DNA of 8,707 nt from Ignavibacteria bacterium UBA2333 (GTDB lineage: Bacteria; Bacteroidota; Ignavibacteria; Kapaibacteriales; Kapaibacteriaceae): NCBI GenBank assembly GCA_002344895.1, contig DDUR01000050.1, forward strand, positions 3,521-12,227. The letters run 5' to 3'. Shown here piece by piece: positions 1 to 6,702 of the stretch. Below the pieces are notes generated by a model, which had not been told where the DNA came from, made no database searches, and saw only the letters and a program-made list of their open reading frames with translations. The position numbers and the translations under genes were made by a program. Within the stretch, counting starts at the first letter, position 1. Each line of letters starts with the position of its first letter.

Positions 1-21
1 GTGTTCGCTGCGCTCACGGGG

Positions 22-68
22 TGCCTCCCCACCATTAACCCCACCATTAACCCCACCTGCCTCCCCAC
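22..68. repeat. C-rich 12-base tandem repeat, G-rich on the minus strand
   Basis: The unit CCCCACCATTAA occurs twice in tandem (27-38, 39-50) and is followed by a partial third copy, CCCCACC (51-57). The flanking 11-mer TGCCTCCCCAC occurs at 22-32 and again at 58-68, exactly 36 bases (three units) apart, so the block may have grown by slippage. Another C-rich run, CCCCCACCC, follows at 72-80. The minus strand therefore carries several G4 runs separated by 8-base spacers, plus GGGTGGGGG, which could fold into a G-quadruplex although most loops are longer than the usual 7-base limit. Function is unknown. There are too few copies, and no spacers, for a CRISPR array. Confidence 0.7.
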
Positions 69-177
69 TTGCCCCCACCCTACTACGTATAAAATCGTAA
101 CCCTTTTAATCTTACAAACTTCCGGCTTTCCACTTATTGTTACGTACGGTGTTTTAGTACGAGATTCGTTCGCACTC

Positions 178-183
178 GGAAAG
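178..183 (+). promoter_or_regulatory. Ribosome binding site for the TTG start of the kinase
   Basis: GGAAAG lies 7 bases before the TTG at 191. It is a modest Shine-Dalgarno match, but it is the main reason to prefer TTG at 191 over the in-frame GTG codons at 236 and 251, which would also cut into the first PAS domain. Confidence 0.4.
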
Positions 184-190
184 CACCATT

Positions 191-1675
191 TTGTTTACGC
201 CCTCGCGCGACATCGACATCTTGCTCGGAGACTCTGTGACCGAAGCCATTGTGCTTCATGGTCCCAACGGAGTTATCCGTTATGCTGCGCCTGGATGTGA
301 GCGTTTGCTCGAAATGCCATCGGATGAAATCCAGGGGTCAAACCTTCTGGACCGGCTGGATGAATCCGAACGAAAGCGGGTAAAACAGGCCTTTGTGCGA
401 TGTGCCTTACGCGGTCAGGCCTATGGGCCTACACTTGTGCGTGCAGCTGCACCCGTCGTGCGTTGGTTTGAGGTGCGTACACAACCCGTACGAGATAGGG
501 CAGGCCACACACTTGAATTGCATACGGTTATTCGCGATCTCACGGCGAGGATTCGGTTTCATGAAGATCTCTCCATGCGAGAAGCTCTTGAACGAGAAGC
601 GAATGAACTGGCAGCCGTGGGTGGTTGGATGCTCGACCTCCGCGCTGGTTCACTGTATTGGTCACCGGAGGTGCGGCGAATTCATGAAGTAGGTGAAGAC
701 TTTGTACCAACACTTCAAAGCGCTGTTGACTTCTATGCACCCGAAGCTCGGCCGGTGATTACACAGGCCGTAGAAGAGACAATTGCAACGGGACAACCGA
801 GAACGGTGGAACTGCCGCTCGTGACGGCCCGCGGACGGAAGATCTGGGTGCGCGCCTTGTTACGGTCACATATGGAAGGGGGCCGAGCCGTGCGGCTCTA
901 TGGGGCTCTCCAGGACGTAACAGAACGAAAGGCCTACGAAGAGAAGATGTCGCAGCTTGTCGATGAGTTGACATGGCAGCGTGACCGTCTCGCAGAGTTT
1001 GGACATATCGTTACACATCATTTACGAGGTCCAGTCTGTAATCTCGTCACCTTAAGCGACATGATGAAGGAAGGTCGTGATGAGTCAGCACCTCGTGAAG
1101 ATGAGGAGCTCGTCGATCATGTGGCCGATGCAGCCAAACAACTCCTGGCAACCTTTGACGATGTTACAACAGCTGTAACGTCTGTGGATACAGATCATCT
1201 CCCGAACGATACTATCGACGTTCAGGACATGTTATTAAAAATTGTTACTGGTCTCTCGGCTGATATTCAACGGTCCTCAGCACGTATCTCATGGGACATT
1301 ACACACTGTCCGAAAATTTCCTATCCGACAGTATACTTCGAAACAATTGTCCGTAATCTGATTGAAAACGCGCTTACATATACCGTGTCAGGACGACGGC
1401 CCGTTATACATATCCGTACATGGATGGATGGAACGTCGCCGTGCCTGAGTGTGGCCGACAATGGATCGGGAATTGATCTTGGACGGTACGGAGATGCCGT
1501 CTTCCGTTTGCGTACGACCTTTCACCGGGGTCGGAGTGGCAGGGGAACGGGACTCTTTACGATCCGTCACCTTATTGAATCGCTCGACGGTGACATCACC
1601 GTGGATAGCACGCCTGACGTCGGCTCGACGTTTATCGTAAACTTCTTCAAGTACCGACCGGAGCAGGGGACATGA
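191..1675 (+). CDS. Soluble PAS-PAS sensor histidine kinase
   Basis: This is a 494-residue cytoplasmic histidine kinase with no signal peptide or membrane segment. Residues about 8-118 look like a PAS domain. Residues about 137-250 form a second PAS of the PAS_3 type, opening near AAVGGWMLDL and closing with GALQDVTERKAYEE. A short helical linker leads to the dimerisation/phosphoacceptor domain with THHLRGP at 275-281; H276 is the predicted phosphorylated histidine. The C-terminal HATPase_c domain looks complete, with N box N389-A394 (NLIENA), G1 box DNGSGI at 423-428, F-box-like VFRLRTTF at 437-444 and G2 box GRGTGL at 450-455. It should autophosphorylate and pass phosphate to the receiver that overlaps its stop codon by 4 bases. 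The start is TTG. The H box has histidine where many kinases have Glu, Asp or Asn (S/T-H-x-L-R). The ligand of the PAS domains cannot be read from sequence. Confidence 0.93.
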   Translation: MFTPSRDIDILLGDSVTEAIVLHGPNGVIRYAAPGCERLLEMPSDEIQGSNLLDRLDESERKRVKQAFVRCALRGQAYGPTLVRAAAPVVRWFEVRTQPVRDRAGHTLELHTVIRDLTARIRFHEDLSMREALEREANELAAVGGWMLDLRAGSLYWSPEVRRIHEVGEDFVPTLQSAVDFYAPEARPVITQAVEETIATGQPRTVELPLVTARGRKIWVRALLRSHMEGGRAVRLYGALQDVTERKAYEEKMSQLVDELTWQRDRLAEFGHIVTHHLRGPVCNLVTLSDMMKEGRDESAPREDEELVDHVADAAKQLLATFDDVTTAVTSVDTDHLPNDTIDVQDMLLKIVTGLSADIQRSSARISWDITHCPKISYPTVYFETIVRNLIENALTYTVSGRRPVIHIRTWMDGTSPCLSVADNGSGIDLGRYGDAVFRLRTTFHRGRSGRGTGLFTIRHLIESLDGDITVDSTPDVGSTFIVNFFKYRPEQGT

Positions 1676-2082
1676 GGTCGCACCACCATCTTTCCGTAGC
1701 ACTCATTGATGATGATCGTACGTATCAGTTCACCACTGAGCGTATGCTCCAACGTATCGATGATCACATTTCCTTCCGCTGGTTCAGCGATGGTGAAGAA
1801 GCCTTGCTCTATCTTACAGAGCATGCAGGTGCGGACGATACCTTACCTGACATTATCATTCTCGACATCAATATGCCGTACATGAACGGCTGGCAGTTTC
1901 TCGATGCCTTCCATCAATTACGAAGTGTTATCCGGAAACCAATCCGCATCTTCATGGTGAGTTCATCCGCTGATGATCGTGATGCAAAACGCGCTCGCAG
2001 CCAGGTGGATGTGACGGACTACATCGAAAAGCCCATCACGACGGAAAAACTGTCTGCCATCATCGGCGGACGCGCTGCCTGA
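1672..2082 (+). CDS. Receiver-only response regulator (first module)
   Basis: This 136-residue protein is a single CheY-like receiver domain with no DNA-binding or enzymatic output domain. Expected active-site residues are present: acidic pair D13/D14 in LIDDD, phosphoacceptor D65 in ILDINMP, the switch serine in VSSS (96-99) and K120 in the EKP motif. Its ATG overlaps the kinase stop codon (ATGA, 1672-1675), which indicates translational coupling, so the upstream kinase is its likely phosphodonor. With no output domain it must act by binding another protein or as a phosphorelay intermediate. It is clearly related to the second receiver downstream: both have a GW(Q/E) segment after the phosphorylation site and an SSSxDxRDAxRAR stretch. 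This points to duplication of a sensor/receiver pair. Confidence 0.93.
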   Translation: MRSHHHLSVALIDDDRTYQFTTERMLQRIDDHISFRWFSDGEEALLYLTEHAGADDTLPDIIILDINMPYMNGWQFLDAFHQLRSVIRKPIRIFMVSSSADDRDAKRARSQVDVTDYIEKPITTEKLSAIIGGRAA

Positions 2083-2120
2083 CAATTCGTCAGATCGACG
2101 GAAATACGCATATTCGCGTA
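2079..2120. other. Two short inverted repeats between the modules
   Basis: CTGAC-AATTC-GTCAG (2079-2093) spans the stop codon of the first receiver gene. TACGC-N6-GCGTA (2105-2120) follows it. Both stems are only 5 bp and neither has a following T run, so a terminator is not supported. They might act as weak attenuators, mRNA ends or binding sites, or be chance. The 66-base gap they occupy is the only gap before 8132 longer than 33 bases. Confidence 0.25.
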
Positions 2121-2137
2121 CCCTGATGAACGGGGTT

Positions 2138-2143
2138 AGGAGG
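2138..2143 (+). promoter_or_regulatory. Strong Shine-Dalgarno site fixing a GTG start
   Basis: AGGAGG sits 5 bases before the GTG at 2149. It is the strongest ribosome binding site in the window and decides the start of the four-PAS protein. The protein then begins with a short positively charged stretch followed by a membrane helix, as expected. Confidence 0.75.
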
Positions 2144-2148
2144 AACCA

Positions 2149-4110
2149 GTGCGTCGATTAGCAATCCGTCTTGCCGTTCTCTACGTTCTGGTAAGTGCGG
2201 CCTACATCATCATTTCGGACGCGATTGTTGCCGGTGTCGGTGACGCCTTATCGCCCGAAGACATCGTGACGGTCGAAGTAGTTAAGGGCTTGCTCTTCGT
2301 TCTTGTATCGGGCGTCGTCTTCGCAATTGTCGGACTGCAATACGCACGCTCTGCCGAAAAGTCAGAGTCCAACTTTGCCCTTGTCTTTGCCGAACATCCG
2401 GATCCAATGATGATCTATGATGTTGAAACCTGGCGGCTTCTCGAGACAAATGCGGCAGCTCATGAGAAGTATGGCTATTCCGGTGAAGAATTCCGTGCAT
2501 TAACCGTTCCTGAATTGCATCCGCCACAGGACAGGGAACCAACAGCGACGTTCCTGAAGGACCATCGTCCGTTACGCGCCGAGTCGTCCAGTATCGTACG
2601 TCATCGTGGGAAGGACGGTCGGATTTTCTGGGTAAGTATTCGGTCTCGTGACGTAAAGCTGAACGGCCGCAAGGTGCGTATCTGTTCGATTACGGACCTC
2701 TCAGACCTCACGTCGGCACGGCGTGACATAGAGGCCATGACGGCCGAAGAACAACGAATCCTTGTGATGCTCAAGGTTGTAGCCGAGAGTATTGAGGACG
2801 GTTTTTATACGCTGGACCGTTCGTTAACAATTACGCATGCCAACAAAACCTTCATCGACTTCCTCGGAATGTCGGGTAAGGATGCAATTGGACGTAACTG
2901 GCTTGAACTCTTTCCCGAAGCACGTGATAGTGAGCCCCATCTGCGTATTGTGGCTGCTCTTGAGGAACGCCGTACAACGAGTGTTGATACCTACGATCCC
3001 CGAATTGATACATGGTATCGTGTTCTTGTCTATCCTTTTGAGGGTGGAGTAGCAGTTTTCTATCGTGACGTGAGTCTGGAGAAAAAGAATGAACTCGCAC
3101 TTCGACACGAAAAGGAAAACCTTTCTACGCTGATCAACAATTCGGACGAAGTGATCTATTCAATAGACACCCAACATCGACTACTCGTTGGAAATACCGC
3201 CTACCTTGAGAACATGGAACGACTGATTGGCCGACGTCCCGTTCCCGGTGAAGATGCACGGTCGTTTTTATTCGGAGAGGCCTTTACCTCAAGATGGGCT
3301 GATTGGTTTCAGCAGGCCGTTAACGGACAGCGAGTAGATCAGGAGTTTGATCTCGACGTACCTGTTGTAGGAAAACGAATCCTGAATGCCGCCTTTAATC
3401 CGATTATCGTCGATGGTCAAACGGTCGGTGTGGCGATACGTGTTTCCGACGTTACAACGGCACGAACACATGAGCGCCGTTTGCGTGAGCAAGCTGCTCA
3501 ACTTTCGGAAGTTGTTGAGCGGTATGAAAAACTTAATCAGGCAACAAACGATGCTGTGTGGGATTGGTCGATGCGTGACGACAGTGTTTTCTGGAATCAC
3601 GGAATTAACACGTTGTTTGGTTACGACGTAGGACGCACGCCATTGTCGTGGTGGTCAGATCGTGTTCACCCTGATGATCGGGAAGAAGTTCTTGATCATC
3701 TCACACAGTGGTCCGTTACCGGCCGGTCTATGTGGCGCCATGAGTATCGATTCCTCTGTGCTGACGGTTCCTATCGCTGGGTTCTCGATCGTGGTAGTGC
3801 GATCTACGATGAACAGGGTACACCAATTCGAATGATTGGTGCCATGCAGGACATTACGGCGTCAAGACTCTACCTTGAACGTATCGAAGAGATTAACGTT
3901 CGCCTCCGCGAAATCGCCCAGATTGCATCACACGAATTACGTGGTCCGCTTGCCACCGTCCTCAGTCTCCTGAACCTATTTAACAAGGAGAGCATTGAGG
4001 ATCCGGAAAACACTCGTATCATCGGCATGATTGAGACATCTGCAACGGATGTAGATGCTGTTATTCATCGCATTGTGCAACGGACAGCCGAACTGGAGCG
4101 AGACCTATGA
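2149..4110 (+). CDS. Membrane PAS sensor with DHp domain but no ATPase domain
   Basis: This 653-residue protein has two membrane helices (about 5-29 and 44-64) joined by a short periplasmic loop. Their SD...KGLLFVLV pattern resembles the two-helix N terminus of many PAS-linked sensors. Four PAS-like segments follow: about 75-185, 205-312, 320-438 and 460-572. The last is a typical PAS_3 domain (RVHPDD, then DGSYRWVLDRG, then GAMQDITASR). Residues about 580-650 form a histidine phosphoacceptor domain with SHELRGP (594-600), H595 being the candidate phosphosite. The protein stops there; no N, G1, F or G2 box exists. The stop overlaps the next receiver's ATG (ATGA, 4107-4110), so there is no room for an ATPase domain and no sign of a frameshifted one. 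It cannot autophosphorylate as a normal kinase. It may be phosphorylated by the upstream kinase, or act as a phosphatase or scaffold for the coupled receiver; these roles are inference. Confidence 0.9.
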   Translation: MRRLAIRLAVLYVLVSAAYIIISDAIVAGVGDALSPEDIVTVEVVKGLLFVLVSGVVFAIVGLQYARSAEKSESNFALVFAEHPDPMMIYDVETWRLLETNAAAHEKYGYSGEEFRALTVPELHPPQDREPTATFLKDHRPLRAESSSIVRHRGKDGRIFWVSIRSRDVKLNGRKVRICSITDLSDLTSARRDIEAMTAEEQRILVMLKVVAESIEDGFYTLDRSLTITHANKTFIDFLGMSGKDAIGRNWLELFPEARDSEPHLRIVAALEERRTTSVDTYDPRIDTWYRVLVYPFEGGVAVFYRDVSLEKKNELALRHEKENLSTLINNSDEVIYSIDTQHRLLVGNTAYLENMERLIGRRPVPGEDARSFLFGEAFTSRWADWFQQAVNGQRVDQEFDLDVPVVGKRILNAAFNPIIVDGQTVGVAIRVSDVTTARTHERRLREQAAQLSEVVERYEKLNQATNDAVWDWSMRDDSVFWNHGINTLFGYDVGRTPLSWWSDRVHPDDREEVLDHLTQWSVTGRSMWRHEYRFLCADGSYRWVLDRGSAIYDEQGTPIRMIGAMQDITASRLYLERIEEINVRLREIAQIASHELRGPLATVLSLLNLFNKESIEDPENTRIIGMIETSATDVDAVIHRIVQRTAELERDL

Positions 4111-4502
4111 CGGTTTGGGTGGTAGACGACGATCGGTCTTTTCGATACGTCATGCGTAAAATGCTTGAACGTACCGGCCTCGTTGATACCATCGTTGAAT
4201 GCACGGATGGAACGGACTTCTTACATCAATTTTCCGAAACGGACGCCCCCTCTGCCCCTTCCATCATCATGCTTGATCTTATGATGCCTCGAATGGATGG
4301 TTGGGAAGTTCTCGAAGCCTTATCAGACTGGTATCGAACTGGTCGTGCACAGCCATCCGTCTTTGTCATCAGCTCGTCTATCGATAGGCGTGATGCGGAA
4401 CGTGCACGAACGTTTCCCTTCGTTGTGAGGTTTACCGAGAAGCCGGTTTCCGTAGACAAACTGGCAGATCTTCTTCGAGCCGTACCGACACCGTATATTT
4501 GA
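4107..4502 (+). CDS. Receiver-only response regulator (second module)
   Basis: This is a 131-residue CheY-like receiver with no output domain. Visible active-site residues are D7/D8 (VVDDD), phosphoacceptor D57 in MLDLMMP, switch serines 89-91 in ISSS, and K112 in TEKP. Its ATG overlaps the stop codon of the ATPase-less PAS protein, so the two are probably made in step and may bind each other. It is a paralogue of the first receiver. Because its partner lacks an ATPase domain, its phosphate should come from another kinase, plausibly the complete one at 191-1675, or from cross-talk. The nuoF start follows its stop after only 4 bases, so the signalling genes and nuoF may share a transcript. Confidence 0.92.
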   Translation: MTVWVVDDDRSFRYVMRKMLERTGLVDTIVECTDGTDFLHQFSETDAPSAPSIIMLDLMMPRMDGWEVLEALSDWYRTGRAQPSVFVISSSIDRRDAERARTFPFVVRFTEKPVSVDKLADLLRAVPTPYI

Positions 4503-4506
4503 GGCC

Positions 4507-5838
4507 ATGTACACAGCACCCCATCTCGTCCTTCCGAAGATTTCCAACCTGTCGGACCTGAATGTCTACACGGCTAACGGCGGATATGCGGCCTATCGTA
4601 AGGCCCTGACGATGTCGCCGGACCAGGTGACTGACGAGGTAAAACGCTCCGGCCTGCGTGGTCGCGGCGGTGCATGTTTCCCGACGGGCCTGAAGTGGTC
4701 CTTTATGCCAAAGGGAAATGATAAGCCAAAGTACCTCGCGATTAACGGCGACGAGTCCGAACCAGGGTCATTTAAAGACCGCCAGATTTTTGAAGACAAT
4801 CCTCACCAGCTTATTGAGGGAATTCTGATCGCAGGATATGCGATGGGAATCTCGAAAGCCTTTATCTACATCCGTGGTGAGTATCACAAGTGGGTCGACC
4901 TCATGCAGAAGGCCGTTGATCAGGCCTATGCAGCCGGATATATCGGCGAGGGGATGAAGAAGACGTTTGGTGGTGACTATACCATCGACATTGTCGTCCA
5001 CAAGGGTGCTGGCGCCTACATCTGTGGCGAAGAAACGTCACTCATGAATTCGCTCGAAGGTGATCGTGCCTATCCACGATACAAACCACCGTTCCCGGCC
5101 AACAAGGGTCTGTGGGGAATGCCCACAACCATCAACAATGTTGAAACGATTGCGACAGTACCTGCTATTCTCACCATTGGTGCCGACACCTATGCCGGGA
5201 TTGGTGCGAAGGGTCATGCCGGTACGTTACTGTATGGCATCAGTGGCCACGTTAACAAACCACAGGTTGTAGAACTTCCAACAGGGATGTTACTCACGGA
5301 CATCATCTATGATGTCTGTGGTGGTGTACCGGGTGGACGTGCTGTGAAGGCCGTTATTCCTGGTGGAAGCTCCATGCCACCACTACGTGGTGATGAGATT
5401 GAGGGTGTACGGATGGATGAAGAATCTCTCAAGGTTCTCGGCACCCACATCGGTACGGGCGGCATTATGGTCATGGACGATACAACAGATATCGTGAAGG
5501 TGACCCTGCGTATTGCTCACTTCTATCATCACGAATCCTGCGGACAATGCACACCGTGCCGCGAAGGATGTGGATGGATGGAGAAGGTCTTACATCGTAT
5601 TGATCACGGCGATGCCACACGCAGTGACATCGATCTGCTGCTCAGTGTTGCGTCACAAATTGAAGGTCACACCATCTGTGCCCTCGGTGATGCAGCTGCG
5701 TGGCCGGTACGCGGCTTTATCCTCAAGTTCCGTGATGAGTTTGAGGCGCGGTGTAAGCCGGACAGAAGTTTTGTCTCGCTGAACGTTGTGCACGGACGTC
5801 GAGCCACGGCTGGTTCGCTCGTCGAATCGATGCGCTAA
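4507..5838 (+). CDS. nuoF: NADH-quinone oxidoreductase subunit F
   Basis: NuoF (Nqo1) is the complex I peripheral-arm subunit that binds NADH and FMN and carries the N3 [4Fe-4S] cluster. The protein has 443 residues, a usual length. It contains the glycine-rich nucleotide loop SGLRGRGGACFPTGLKW (48-64), NGDESEPGSFKDR (80-92), YIRGEY (121-126) and GAGAYICGEETSLMNSLEG (167-185). Cluster ligands are C345, C348, C351 (ESCGQCTPC) and C391 (HTICALGDAAAWP). There is no extra thioredoxin-like or ferredoxin domain, so HoxF- or HydB-type fusions are unlikely. Position 57 is Cys in the RGRGGAGFPTG loop, where Gly is usual. The usual partners nuoE and nuoG are not adjacent: the upstream gene is a receiver and the downstream gene is a ZIP transporter. 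The ATG start fits the family N terminus (GGYAAYRKAL at 25-34). Confidence 0.97.
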   Translation: MYTAPHLVLPKISNLSDLNVYTANGGYAAYRKALTMSPDQVTDEVKRSGLRGRGGACFPTGLKWSFMPKGNDKPKYLAINGDESEPGSFKDRQIFEDNPHQLIEGILIAGYAMGISKAFIYIRGEYHKWVDLMQKAVDQAYAAGYIGEGMKKTFGGDYTIDIVVHKGAGAYICGEETSLMNSLEGDRAYPRYKPPFPANKGLWGMPTTINNVETIATVPAILTIGADTYAGIGAKGHAGTLLYGISGHVNKPQVVELPTGMLLTDIIYDVCGGVPGGRAVKAVIPGGSSMPPLRGDEIEGVRMDEESLKVLGTHIGTGGIMVMDDTTDIVKVTLRIAHFYHHESCGQCTPCREGCGWMEKVLHRIDHGDATRSDIDLLLSVASQIEGHTICALGDAAAWPVRGFILKFRDEFEARCKPDRSFVSLNVVHGRRATAGSLVESMR

Positions 5839-5847
5839 GACATCATC

Positions 5848-6669
5848 GTGGACTTCCACGTACTAGGTTTTGCCTTTGGACTGACACTCTTTGCCGGATT
5901 GGCAACGGGTGTGGGTTCGGCTATGGCGTTTTTTGCAAAACGCACAAGCACTCGATTCCTGTCCGTCTCACTCGGCTTTAGTGCCGGAGTGATGATCTAC
6001 GTGTCCTTTGTTGAAATCCTCAACAAGTCTATCACCGACCTCTCCGTGACATATGGGCCAACGGAAGGGAAGTGGTATGCAGTGATGAGTTTTTTCCTCG
6101 GTATACTCATTATTGCAGCTATTGATAAACTTGTTCCATCGTACGAGAACCCTCACGAAAACATGTCCGTAGAGTTTATGGACGACAAGGATCGTGAAGA
6201 GGAGTTCCGTCGACGTGGAACGTTGTTACGCACCGGACTCTTTACAGCCCTTGCCATTGGCATTCACAATTTCCCTGAAGGCCTGGCCACGTTTGTCAGT
6301 GCTATCGACAATCCAAAACTTGGTCTTGCCATTGCCATAGCGATTGCCATCCATAACATTCCTGAAGGTATTGCCGTAAGTGTGCCGGTGTTTTACGCCA
6401 CACATGACCGAAAGAAAGCCTTCTTATGGAGTTTTCTCTCGGGACTGGCAGAGCCTGTTGGAGCTATCGTTGGATACCTGCTATTGCTGCCCATTATGTC
6501 GACCACCGTTATGGGTGTCTTGTTTGGAATGGTTGCCGGCATTATGGTGTTTATCTCCCTTGATGAACTACTTCCGGCAGCACGAGCCTACGGTGAACAC
6601 CACTTGAGTGTGTATGGACTTGTGGCCGGAATGGCTGTGATGGCTGTTTCACTCCTGTTACTATTGTAA
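5848..6669 (+). CDS. zupT: ZIP-family divalent metal transporter, ZupT type
   Basis: This 273-residue inner-membrane protein belongs to the ZIP family, close in layout to E. coli ZupT, which imports zinc and other divalent metals such as iron, manganese and cobalt. The two signature metal-binding helices carry HNFPEG (140-145) and HNIPEG (169-174), followed by a helix with SGLAEPVGA (198-206). About eight hydrophobic segments are visible (roughly 6-29, 36-57, 77-93, 127-149, 156-181, 191-213, 217-236 and 253-273). A charged cytoplasmic loop at about 100-127 is rich in Asp, Glu, Lys and Arg rather than His. The start is GTG, 9 bases after nuoF, with no strong ribosome binding site, so translation may depend on readthrough from nuoF. 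Substrate preference cannot be read from sequence. No metal-responsive operator is apparent. Confidence 0.93.
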   Translation: MDFHVLGFAFGLTLFAGLATGVGSAMAFFAKRTSTRFLSVSLGFSAGVMIYVSFVEILNKSITDLSVTYGPTEGKWYAVMSFFLGILIIAAIDKLVPSYENPHENMSVEFMDDKDREEEFRRRGTLLRTGLFTALAIGIHNFPEGLATFVSAIDNPKLGLAIAIAIAIHNIPEGIAVSVPVFYATHDRKKAFLWSFLSGLAEPVGAIVGYLLLLPIMSTTVMGVLFGMVAGIMVFISLDELLPAARAYGEHHLSVYGLVAGMAVMAVSLLLLL

Positions 6670-6702
6670 ACGCTGTTGCTGTAAACCACACTCGAATCAC
6701 TC

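Larger units (their letters stand above)
1..190. other. Noncoding leader upstream of the kinase operon
   Basis: I see no credible gene here. A plus-strand frame is open from base 1 to 300, but it reads through a C-rich repeat and runs into the kinase gene in another frame, so I treat it as chance. The left third is the C-rich repeat listed separately; the rest (81-190) is more AT-rich and is the likely promoter region. Possible elements are a TATAAAAT stretch at 88-95 and a weak TTACAA/TATTGT pair (112-117 and 135-140, 17 bases apart). I also see TACGTA twice (84-89 and 141-146) and an inverted repeat CGTAC-N9-GTACG (143-147 with 157-161). None is strong enough to call as a promoter or operator. 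No clear Bacteroidota-type TAnnTTTG box is visible. Confidence 0.6.

Noticed and set aside
22..80. CRISPR-like or telomere-like array
   Set aside because: There are only two full 12-base units in direct tandem and no unique spacers, and the unit differs from known telomere repeats.
137..159. Promoter made of TTGTTA and TTAGTA
   Set aside because: The spacing is only 11 bases and the second box is a poor match.
1..300. Open plus-strand frame at the left edge
   Set aside because: It reads through the C-rich repeat into the kinase gene in another frame, and the product is low-complexity Pro/Thr/Cys sequence with no recognisable domain.
4107..4502. A frameshifted or separate ATPase domain belonging to the four-PAS protein
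   Set aside because: The bases after its stop encode an intact receiver, and I see no N or G box remnants in the other frames.
5653..5859. Minus-strand frame across the end of nuoF and the start of the ZIP gene
   Set aside because: It is a shadow of nuoF codons; the plus-strand protein has full family motifs there.
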